From Anthoceros angustus (Eukaryota; Streptophyta; Anthocerotopsida; Anthocerotales; Anthocerotaceae): a DNA stretch of 64,000 nt. Below, in pieces: positions 48,566 through 59,415 of this stretch. Made by a program: the position numbers and the translations under genes. The DNA lies in the NCBI GenBank assembly GCA_010909165.1, contig MU008158.1, forward strand, positions 2,753,478 to 2,817,477, given 5' to 3'. The number at the start of each line of letters is the position of its first letter. Within the stretch, counting starts at the first letter, position 1. The notes beneath the pieces are model-generated. The model worked only from the letters and a program-made list of their open reading frames with translations, was not told the origin of the DNA and made no database searches.

Positions 48566-48895
48566 TTGCAAGGAGATAAACCTTCTCGTGATCCTCGGAA
48601 GGGGAAGCATGTAGAGACATGGCCAATACCTAGCATCACCAACAAGGCTATAATGGCCCAACATTCCTACTTCACATTTCCGATCAAGTCGTGTCCTTTT
48701 GAAAAGGTTCCAATCATTTAGACTACCTGCTCATCCAAAGTTTTAGTTCCATACTCAATACTTTGCAGTGATAGTTAGTTGCAAGACTTGAGATTAAAAC
48801 CCTTTCCGTTTGTAATAATTCGTCTTGGCATGGGTTGGACCTAATATAGGAATATGAGATCCATCCATTGCACATACCTACAATATACGGAATAC
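48566..48895 (-). pseudogene. Duplicate Harbinger transposase fragment
   Basis: A diverged direct repeat of 47560-47740 (shared CCTTCTCGTGATCCT, then GCATGTAGAGACAT and TTTTGAAAAGGTT), extended with more minus-strand transposase-like sequence to 48895. Differences are mainly substitutions, unlike the gypsy block. Confidence 0.55.
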
Positions 48896-49723
48896 CTTGG
48901 ATTGCCTCAAATTCCTGAGCAGAAACAAGCTAAGGTGGGAAGGAAGGAAGTACCAACAGGGGCGGGGAGAGAGAAGCGGAGTTGAGAGAGGAAGAAGTGG
49001 CAGTGGAGGAAAGAAGCGAAGAGAACTTCAGGGCAAACCCGAATTGAAAATAAAAGTTTGTGTTAAGGTCACTTTTGGTCCACAAGCCAGGCGGATTTAC
49101 CCAAAGGACAAATCCTAGTTGTCCGGAAAAACATATGGAAGAAAATAAATACAGTCCATATTAGCTCTCTCTTTTTGTACGCCATACCTATTGCCATATA
49201 AGCATAAAAATTAGATTTTTCTCCCTAAATAATTTTTATTTCATGCATATAAAATATTTTTCAGGATTTCACAGACCTATAAACATAGGTAGATATATAC
49301 AATACAGATAAGGTAACAAGTAAAACGACACAACATTTAAATTCTCTGCACGTTCTACGGATTTAACGTAACGCGGAACTATGGAAATTCGTGGTCTCAC
49401 TTGTTTTGAAGAGTTCCGAATACGGTACGCCCTTTGTTGCAAAAATAGTTAAATCGGCCAGCGATGATTCTAATAGGAAGGGAGAAACGTTGCTAGGTAC
49501 ATAAATATGTACGGACATATGTAGGATGGGAGGGTTGAGGATAAAAAGGCCTCCTCCGATGAGCGGCAGGACCTGCTATGCCATTGGCTCGCCTCCTGTT
49601 CCGGGCTCTCGCCAGTGTGCCAAGGAAGCAAGCGAGCCCCAGGCCGAGACCTTGCTCGCACCAAGAAGCAGTTTCAGGAAGCGAGACAAAGGAACAAGCA
49701 ACTGCCAATGCCGGGGCGAGTTA
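48896..49723. other. Intergenic/3' flank of SIP1
   Basis: No supported gene. AT-rich in 49120-49500. The last 220 bases are probably 3' UTR of the aquaporin gene on the minus strand. Confidence 0.4.
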
Positions 49724-51354
49724 TCAAGCAGCCTTCTCTTTGAGCCCGGCGGCAGGCTTGTTCAGCAAGGCGAAGAAGGAGGAGGCGAGCCACGTTGCGA
49801 GCAGTGGCGTGAGCCAGTACACGTAGTAGTGCTCCCAGTCCAAATGGCCGCTCCTCAAGAAGGCCCAGGCGAAGGCGTTGGCAGGGTTCATAGCAGGGCC
49901 GGTGTAGGCCTGCCCTAATCCCACGAGCACGATGGTGGCGACGACAATGAGGGCGGTCTTGCCGTGGTCACTCTTGGGGCCCTTGAGGACAGCGGCCAGC
50001 ACCGCCAGCGTCATGAGGAAGGTGAGCCCGGCTTCGATGGCGGCCCCGTGTGCAAGTCCACTTTCAGCTCAGGCCCCCAGGTAGTGCTGGTAGTAGTGCG
50101 GCGTGAATTCTCTTGCTGCCAAAGCCCCGCCTGCTGCTCCACAGCCTGTCAACCACAACCACATGCTCAGCCATTGGCCATGCCATAGCGTTCATGAAGT
50201 GAGAGCCAGAGCGGGTACCATGTTCTCCTACCTGAGCCGGGAACCGGACTGCGAAATCCAGTAAGGTGAGGTTGCTCAGTCCTACGGCCCAGAAGGCCAG
50301 CAGGGACGTCGGATTCCAGCTGGCCCTCCCAATTGCCGCCCCACGGCCGAGAAGATGGTGATGAGCACAAATATGATGATGGCGACGAGAAGATGGAGGA
50401 GTTAGCAGACAAGCCCAGAGGCCTGGCCAGCCAGTCCACCACGGCGCCCAGCGGGCCGTCAAGAGCACCCACAGAAACGTCAGACCGGCATCTGCCAGCG
50501 CCAGCTTTACGAGCCCCATGGAGCAAGCAAGCGAGCAGTGTGCCGGCGGAGCCTGTCAACCGAGGCGAAGCGAAGTTTAATCTATATACGCTGCACACTG
50601 CATACATGGACGCACTCTCTGGCTGATCACACTTTGCATGGCTCAAAATCTCTTGGTATCAGCAAAACTCCAACTTCTAAAACGGTTCGTCTTGGAAAAG
50701 ATACTTCACTGTATATATCTCTACCCTAAGCCATGCACAGTTAGGTCCACATGACGCTGTCGGGCACATCATGGTCATGGTGTGTGCCCGCAAACTGCAA
50801 CAACACGCAATCGCCATTGCCTAACAACAATCATCGGTTTCAAGCTTGCAGAAAAAGACATGCTGGCATCACCCACAGTATAACTATTTCAACGTCTCCG
50901 CCACAGCCTGCGGCATGGATTCTGTGATACCGCCCCTGAGTCGGGAAGGGAGCCCACTGCTGCTTCCATCTGCTCCCACAGCCTGTCAACCACAACCACA
51001 TGCTCAGCCATTGGCCATAGCGTTCATGAAGTGAGAGCCAGAGCGGGTACCATGTTCTCCTACCTGAGCCGGGAACCGGACTGCGAAATCCAGTAAGGTG
51101 AGGTTGCTCAGTCCTACGGCCCAGAAGGCCAGCAGGGACGTCGGATTCCAGCTGGCCCCTCCCAATTGCCGCCCCACGGCCGAGAAGATGGTGATGAGCA
51201 CAAATATGATGATGGCGACGAGAAAGATGGAGGAGTTAGCAGACAAGCCCAGAGGCCTGGCCAGCCAGTCCACCACGGCGCCCAGCGGGCCCGTCAAGAG
51301 CACCCACAGAAACGTCAGACCGGCATCTGCCAGCGCCAGCTTTACGAGCCCCAT
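49724..51354 (-). CDS. SIP1: SIP1-type aquaporin (small basic intrinsic protein)
   Basis: Membrane channel of the MIP family; SIP proteins reside in the ER membrane of plants. Exon 1 (51354-51064) encodes helices 1-3 and SWNPTSLLAFWAVG, the first pore box being NPT as in SIPs rather than NPA, and ends RFPAQ at a GT donor. Exon 2 (50145-49724) encodes AAREFTPHYYQHYLG, LKVDLHTG, a helix with LAVLAAVL, TGPAMNPANAFAWAF with the second NPA box, then YYVYWLTPLLATWLA and a Lys-rich tail LKEKAA. Exon 2 has apparent missing bases in G/C runs at about 50139, 50069 and 50047, so the frame is not continuous as given. A duplicated exon 1 (50519-50232) lies between the two exons. Family assignment is firm; whether this is one functional gene depends on these indels. 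Confidence 0.85.
50232..50519 (-). pseudogene. Duplicated SIP1 exon 1 (unit 1)
   Basis: Copy of 51354-51064 with three one-base deletions. Together they restore frame, so start, NPT box and donor remain in one frame, but residues about 21-64 are scrambled. If spliced directly to exon 2, which is closer than the good copy, it would give a protein lacking a proper first and second helix. Confidence 0.75.
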
Positions 51355-51718
51355 GGAGCAAGCAAGCGAGCAGTGTGCCGGCGGAGCCTGTCAACCGAGG
51401 CGAAGCGAAGTTTAATCTATATACGCTGCACACTGCATACATGGACGCACTCTCTGGCTGATCACACTTTGCATGGCTCAAAATCTCTTGGTATCAGCAA
51501 AACTCCAACTTCTAAAACGGTTCGTCTTGGAAAAGATACTTCACTGTATATATCTCTACCCTAAGCCATGCACAGTTAGGTCCACATGACGCTGTCGGGC
51601 ACATCATGGTCATGGTGTGTGCCCGCAAACTGCAACAACACGCAATCGCCATTGCCTAACAACAATCATCGGTTTCAAGCTTGCAGAAAAAGACATGCTG
51701 GCATCACCCACAGTATAA

Positions 51719-53208
<1,490 letters not shown>

Positions 53209-55640
53209 TCCCAGCTTTTCAAGTCTGCATTCAATCCCGGCATGTAACCAGTCTGATTCATGGCATTCTGTTTCCGATTCTGCTTCCTCCTGCAGACGGC
53301 AGCGGTTAACACTCTGCCAGGGTTACAGAACTCCTTTGGCCCTAGGGTGTCTAGAGGCTCGTTCAAGGTCCTTCCACAGTCGACTACCTGCTCGGAGAAA
53401 GGCAAATTCCTTTTTCCACCTAAGCAGACACCCGCTCATCGTCACACTCACGCAGGACGCGGAAGGCCAGGTCATAGTTGCGACGCTCATCCAACCACCG
53501 GACTTCCATCTTCGAAGATGAAAAGCTCAGAGAACTCAGACAGCGCTGGCATGGGATGTGGCGCTCTGTCTACTCCGGGAGCTCGGTTGTGGGAGATACC
53601 GATTGGTGGAGATCCAAGGTCAGCGCTCGGGCCAAACAATGCTCGCTGTGTCACAGCAACTGAGATCGGGTCTGTGGGGCTTTGTCCACTTGGCTGCACG
53701 AACGTCTTGCTTCCAAGGGGGCACAACTGGAGTCATGGGGAACAGCTCCTGGTACGAAGAGCATGGCCAATCTTTGGGACGAGCTTGTAGCGGAGAGACC
53801 TATTTGAAGATGCCGCTCCGCCCAGGCGCACGGTACATGTTGCCAGCGTTCACATACGGAATGGAGCAGGCCAGTGCCTTGTCGAATCCGGCCAAGAGAT
53901 GGCTGATGGCCGGGTCCGTGACAGGAATAGGCCGCTCTGAGAAAATGAAACCGGGGAGACAGTCGAAAAGGCTTGCTTCCGAGGCATCTATGAGGAGCTG
54001 GGCTGTCTAATGGGCGCAGCCGACAAGGTTGTCATCAGTTGGGACACATATACGAGGCAGGAAGAGGAGGGAATCGTTGTCATACCCTGGTCTCATAACG
54101 CGATACGTTATTCATAGCGTGGTTGCCTTCGTGCATGATTTACCATCCCACGATTTCTGCACTCTGGAGGAGGAACAAAGTCCCAGCTCACCTGGTAGTG
54201 CGCAGCAAGCTGCATCTGGTGTCCGGAAACACTTCTGGAAGTGGGTTCCTGGCTATCTGTCATAGGTAGACCAGTCATGGTGGAGCCAGCACTTACGGGC
54301 GCGCTTGGTGAGAAGCGATCTAGCTATCGGTTCCTAACTATTTGTGATAAGTAGTCCTATGAACCGAGCACTTATTTGGTGGTGACGCGAGCACTTCCGG
54401 TATGTGGGTTTTTAATTTTTTGTGATAGGTCGGCCGCTGGCCGCATCTTAACCATAACTTTTTTTAATAGGTATACATGGTCAAGGGAGCTGCACCGGAT
54501 CATAGCACCCGTTGCTTAGTAGCATGAGTCACCCGTTACATTCTTATTACAAGTCAGACACTCCATGGCGGATTTGTATCTCGTACGAGGTGACCAAGTG
54601 TCAATGGTGGATGTGGTGGTCAGTGACCCTGCATGTCACATTAGCTCTGAATAGATTATCACTATTTGTCCACGTTGGACGGTAGCAATTGTAGCGGCTC
54701 TCAAGCTTAGGGAATATGATGAGGGAAATGGATACACGATATCGGAAGAATTTGTGGAATAAGAGAGGGACAGCCCTGCACATTGTTTGCAAGCATGATA
54801 AGCTTTGAAATAAGTTGCTGAATTTATCAAAGTCCTCAGGCATCGTCCCATACAATTCTCGGGCGAACAGAATGAACAGGTGGCCCGTGCAAATCAAATG
54901 TGTGCCCTCCAGGCAATTTTATGACAACCATTCACAATTGCGCCGCACGTCCGGCGCAATTGGTTCTGTTCTTCGGATGACTCGCTTCTTTTGCATTCTC
55001 GGTTGCTAAAGACGCTCTCTGGAGTTTGGCTTTCTGGGCTCCAAAGGGTTTGGCTTGCCTTGTTTCCACCCTGCTCGTAAGTACTTGACTTGCGAAATAG
55101 GTGTTTAGATGTCTTGGTACCTGTCCAAAATTCCTGAAATCCCTTCCGATTGAGGCTATGTTTATCACAATCATTCTATAATTGTTCACTACATCATGTA
55201 CGCCAAATTTGTGTATGGGTAACACGTTTGATTTGCTCTAGGTTGTTGGCAAGCAAGATCCGCTCGTGACCTTCCCTTGTTTGAGTGAGGATATCAAATA
55301 TTTGACTTCTGCGATTGTGAATTTTATATGTTGAGATGCACCTTCTAGTGTTGTTGGTTGCAAGTGTTGCTCCTCCATGCTCTCAAACAGGAGCTTCCCG
55401 TAATCGTACCATTGTTTGGCCTCCGTAATGGGACAGAACAGCGTCTCTTAGCATAGGGGTTATTCTCCACTAAAAGGGACTAGGCAAGCCAAGGCCCAAA
55501 AATAACCCCTCAAAACAGAACAAAATAGATTTCCTCTAGAAAACCAGCTGTGAAGACATGTCCAGAAAGACATTGTCCATGTACTTTTCTCTCACACTCT
55601 TTCGCAAACAGGATATAACCCAATGAAGGTTCCTCGGTCA
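53209..55640. other. Intergenic, no recognised gene
   Basis: Overlapping open frames at 53260-53790 and 53558-54010 (+) are the longest, but neither resembles a known family and no splice model joins them well. 54.6-54.9 kb (-) has a 98-codon frame of unknown nature. 53.2-53.3 kb should include the promoter of the minus-strand PGES2-like gene. Confidence 0.45.
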
Positions 55641-55651
55641 AAGCGGCTTTA

Positions 55652-56085
55652 GAGTGAACCGAGGCTGCATGGACCAAGTACTCACCCTGGCAACTATCAT
55701 ACAACACAGGACGGCAATGAAGAGGGTTCTTCATTGCTGCTTCGTTGACTTCAAAAAGGCCTTCGACACCATCCCTAGGAACAAGCTCTGGTCAATCTTG
55801 CAAGAAGAGGGCATTCTGACAGGCATCATTAGGGTTAAGCTAATTGCATATCAATATAACAAATTGGCAATCAAAGTGGGGGACAAAAGCACTCAAGAAA
55901 TTCACAACAGAGCTGGGGTTAAGCTAGGATGCCCCTTGAGCCCTCTACTTTTCTGCTTGTACATTCAAGCACTGCAAAGAAAATCCCGACTAGAAAGGGC
56001 AAACTATGTTACATCTATACCTTATGCAGAGGCTATCGGCTGTTTGATTTTCCTGGCCAATTGGACATGTCTAGATTTTAGCTGC
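55652..56085 (+). pseudogene. LINE reverse transcriptase fragment
   Basis: An open frame covering RT motifs of non-LTR elements: GCMDQVLTLATIIQHR (motif 2 region), CCFVDFKKAFDTIPRNKLW (motif A, catalytic Asp in VDFKKAFD), GVKLGCPLSPLLFCLYIQAL (motif B). The YADD motif C is degraded (reads PYAEAIG), so the enzyme would be inactive. Endonuclease and C-terminal parts are missing. Confidence 0.8.
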
Positions 56086-56189
56086 AGCATTAGCATTGTG
56101 TCCTAATTCCTCAAGCAGTCACATTGGACACACATTAAGCGCATATCTTTGCTATCTTAAGAGTACCATTAGCTATGGGCTACAGTGTT

Positions 56190-56527
56190 TAGTAAGTGGG
56201 AGCAAGTCTTTGTTGCTTACCTCTTAGTTGATGTCGATTGGCTTCTAATGCCGACACTAGGAAGATCCTTTCAGCTTATTATTTCATTCTGGCCTCTAGG
56301 TCTGTTTGTTGGAGCTGCAAAAACTAAGCTTCTCTTGCCTTGTCTTCTACAGAAGCTGAGTACAAAGCACTGATAGATGCATGTAAGGAGGCACAGTGGG
56401 AGCGTTCATTCTTAGACTCTGTGAATCAGTCACAACCAGATCCCACTAATTCATTTTGTGACAATATGGGTGCTATAGCTGTAGATGCCAACCCTCGGTT
56501 CCATGCTAGGACCACTTTCCCACTATG
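56190..56527 (+). pseudogene. Ty1/copia RNase H fragment
   Basis: One frame (with two stops) reads the copia RNase H domain: RLASNADTRKILSAYYFILA, SRSVCWSCKN, then LALSSTEAEYKALIDACKEA with the diagnostic SSTEAEYKAL block, and FCDNMGAIAVDANPRFHART. Not related to the LINE fragment 100 bp upstream. Both are remnants in a repeat-rich spacer. Confidence 0.85.
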
Positions 56528-56827
56528 AAGGTCTTGAATGTCCTGCTCTAAGCCGGCAATCTGTCTTCTTATCACACCGTGGATCTCCTCTCTATCCTCC
56601 TCAAAGTGTTTTTGTCCATACCACACATCTGGATTATGTTTAAGGTCATAATGCCTTACGAAGTGTTTCCATCGACCAATTATCAGGTGGCGATCTAGGA
56701 GGATAAATTGGGATGGGAGGCAACATACTCATAGTTGGCACTGGCCGAGCAGCAAAGGCTGAAGGAGCTTGTGTTTCGCCCTCCTTTGAATTACTTCCTC
56801 AGTTACAATATTTCCACATGTTATGCC

Positions 56828-57221
56828 AATGTCGCAATTCAACCCTTCAGCCATTCAATATAAAGGAAAACAACTACACGGCTTAAAGATCGACCATACG
56901 GAACTACGCAAAATGCCGGTATGAGTGTATTTCAACTTCTCGGTGCGTGTTCAGAGCCTCAAGTTCATCTTGTTTGGCGAGATACGATAGTCGAGATTGG
57001 CCCCAATGTCCTTTTACTAGCAATGTCGCAATTCAACCCTTCAGCCATTCAATATAAAGGAAAACAACTACACGGCTTAAAGATCGACCATACGGAACTC
57101 CGCAAAATGCCGGTATGAGTGTATTTCAACTTCTCAGGCGCGTGTTCAACAGAGCCTCAAGTTCATCTTGTTTGGCGAGATACGATAGTGCGAGATTGGC
57201 CCCAATGTCAGCTTTTACTAG
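56828..57221. repeat. 194-bp tandem repeat, two units and a start of a third
   Basis: Units begin at 56828 and 57022 (AATGTCGCAATTCAACCCTT), with a third partial start at 57222. The second unit contains short pieces missing from the first (for example AAC in GTTCAACAGAGCC, and single or double bases at 56987 and 57009). The right-hand unit runs into a minus-strand open frame. Confidence 0.8.
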
Positions 57222-57551
57222 CAATGTCAGCATACCAGCATCTTTGTCTGTGGTGCCCTCCTTGGGGCCCTCTTGGGTATGCTGCAGGGGATTGTTGATG
57301 GATGCGGCAGGCTGAAGATTGGGAATTTTGTAAATGCCGTTCTGTGAAGAATTTGCATTGCTGGGAGGTCCTAGCCCCCCGTGGATGCTCTCCCCCGAAT
57401 CTAGGTTGATCACATGTTCAGCTAGGGCGCCTCGGGGTGAGCGCCCGCCAGCGCTAATGCGCGTCGTTCTCGCTCTCCTCCTCCCGTCCATCGTCAAGCT
57501 CTTCCTCCCGCACGCCGCAGCTAGTTTCAGCTGTTGGCGCTCGTGATGCAT
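57126..57551 (-). CDS. Hypothetical protein, 141 codons
   Basis: A minus-strand ATG frame in moderately GC-rich sequence. The N-terminus is basic (RRRARTTRISAGGRSPRGAL), the middle polar, and the last 40 residues helical (LVKADIGANLALSYLAKQDE, then LEALLNT). The last part lies in the 194-bp tandem repeat and would be an exon end if the gene is spliced. I recognise no family. Composition and length make it a possible first exon of a small gene or a transposon remnant. Confidence 0.3.
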   Translation of the reverse strand: MHHERQQLKLAAACGRKSLTMDGRRRARTTRISAGGRSPRGALAEHVINLDSGESIHGGLGPPSNANSSQNGIYKIPNLQPAASINNPLQHTQEGPKEGTTDKDAGMLTLLVKADIGANLALSYLAKQDELEALLNTRLRS

Positions 57552-58040
57552 TATCGTTTTCTGTTCGCGCTTTCGTTATTTTTAAGAGAGGCACGGGGTT
57601 ATGTGTAATGGCCATCAAGCCCTTCAAACACACATGGGCATGCCATTTCGTATGCCCATGGGTACATAATCGCTTTTTCTACCCACCTACCGCTCATCGG
57701 TATCTATTTCGAGTAATTTTGGTAAAGTATAATAACCTGCCTAGGTTGAGTGGTAGTGTTAGAGTTATGGGGTTAGTTTAACCTATCAGTTATTATTTAC
57801 TTAATAATTAGGTTAGTTAGTGAATACACACCACAACCCCCCACATACATATTTAAGATAATTTATAACTTTTTTTTAATAAATTACTTTTTGGCTTGCT
57901 GCAATCTACTTTTGCTTCCGCTTATAAAGGTGTTACGTTCATCGTCACCACGGCCATTGATCTTGATGCTTACAGACACCAATTATCCCCTGCGTGGCAG
58001 ATTCACACACCACATTGCTCAAGCAATATCGAGGTACCCA
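57552..58040. other. Intergenic, AT-rich
   Basis: No coding evidence. Includes runs of A/T at 57780-57890 and no recognisable repeat. Confidence 0.45.
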
Positions 58041-58070
58041 ATTACCTCCCTCCTCCTCCCTTCTCCACTG

Positions 58071-58363
58071 CCCTCCTCCTCCCTCCTCCCTTCCTCCCTC
58101 CTCCCTTCCTCCTTCCTCCTTCCTCCCCTCCCTTCCTCCTCCTCCTCCTCCTCCCTTCCTCCCTCCTCCTTCCTCCCTCCTCCCTTCCTCCCTCCTCCCT
58201 TCCTCCCTCCTCCCTTCCTCCCTCCTCCTTCCTCCCTCCTCCCTTCCTCCCTCCTCCCTTCCTCCTCCTCCCTTCCTCCTCCTCCCTTCCTCCCTCCTCC
58301 CTTCCTCCCTCCTCCCTTCCTCCCTCCTCCCTCCTCCCTCCTCCCTCCTCCCTCCTCCCTCCC
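58071..58363 (+). repeat. 293-nt uninterrupted pyrimidine tract
   Basis: Every base from 58071 to 58363 is C or T, built from CCTCCCTCCTCCCTT-type units of 10-18 bp. The opposite strand is pure purine with many GGG/GG runs. Open frames here (Pro/Ser/Leu or Gly/Arg/Glu) are consequences of the repeat in all frames, not genes. Confidence 0.95.
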
Positions 58364-58648
58364 ACCTTGCCCCCGCCGCACCTCGTGGATGCAAAATTGA
58401 GGTTGAATCTCTCCTTGCACATAGACATCGCCAAATCCAGCTTCAATGTTTAATTAGTTATGTGGAAAGGGTACCCGCACTTTTCGGATGCGACATGAGA
58501 GCTTACCCATCACCTCTCAATCTACCCCAACATCCTTTGCTCTTATTTGCGGGCTCATTCGAACTTTGGGACAAAGTTCTTCCTCCGAGGATAGTTGATG
58601 CAATGGAAATTAGGAATATGAAAATTGATAAATAATTTAATAGGGATA

Positions 58649-58650
<2 letters not shown>

Positions 58651-58707
<57 letters not shown>
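58651..58707 (+). repeat. (TAA)n microsatellite
   Basis: About 19 perfect TAA units. The minus strand reads as a poly-tyrosine frame, which is an artefact. Confidence 0.95.
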
Positions 58708-58709
<2 letters not shown>

Positions 58710-59054
58710 TAGATTAATTAAAATTTCACTCAATTTTCCAAATAATAATATGATTAATTATCATTTTGAGATAATCACCACTTAGGATAATCAACGTGAC
58801 CTAGCACCAGTGCGCGGGTCTAATCCCATCCCCATCACAATGTGCACTTAGTGACGAGAGCATGACCTAACATGTAGATGAGCTTAGGGAATAACAAACC
58901 GTTATAATAACTCAACTTAACTCCAGTTGCCATAGGTATTAAAAGATCCCGGCCTAATGGAGCTGCAGGCTTACTTTTATTAAGTAAATCTCTTGCTTGT
59001 TTCAGCCACCCTAGAATTACGGAATATTTAAGTTAAGCATGCAAAGGTATTTTA

Positions 59055-59120
59055 TTGATGATGTAGCTTAGTTGGTAGGTAGTTCTAACGGCGCAGGTTC
59101 CATCCTGTCATGTATTTAGT
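59055..59120 (+). other. Possible tRNA-derived SINE head (A and B box)
   Basis: TAGCTTAGTTGG at 59064-59075 fits the RNA polymerase III A box and GGTTCCATCCT at 59096-59106 approximates the B box, 20 nt apart. The segment does not fold as a full tRNA (no room for an anticodon arm), so a SINE head or tRNA relic is the only reading offered. Confidence 0.3.
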
Positions 59121-59415
59121 GTTGTGATTTATAATCAATTTATTTTATATTTTTTTAATACTAGAAATAAAGTTACGATAGCCTGGACTTGGGTTGGCTC
59201 GTGAACTCAACTTATGTAAATGTGGAAAGATAACTTACGTGGAAAGATATCTTTCCAAGTTGAGTTTTGAAGTTATATGAGCTTGGATGATATTTAAGTT
59301 GATCTATATAATGGTTTGTAATTTGTAAGCAGTTGTGATTTTGATGCATAGCTGATTAGTTTTAAATTTGCTCTACATCCTTTTGTGAACAAACCCGGCA
59401 GACATTGGTTGTAAT

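Noticed and set aside
53260-54010. Two overlapping plus-strand frames next to the PGES2-like gene
   Set aside because: No domain recognised, no consistent splice sites joining them, and comparable frames exist on the minus strand; not supported as a gene.
57891-58635. Long open frames of Ser/Pro/Leu or Gly/Arg/Glu through the pyrimidine tract
   Set aside because: A two-letter sequence is open in most frames on both strands; the frames owe everything to the repeat.
58503-58733. Poly-tyrosine minus-strand frame
   Set aside because: Produced by the (TAA)n microsatellite.
59055-59120. A functional tRNA gene
   Set aside because: Only 20 nt separate the A and B boxes, leaving no anticodon arm.
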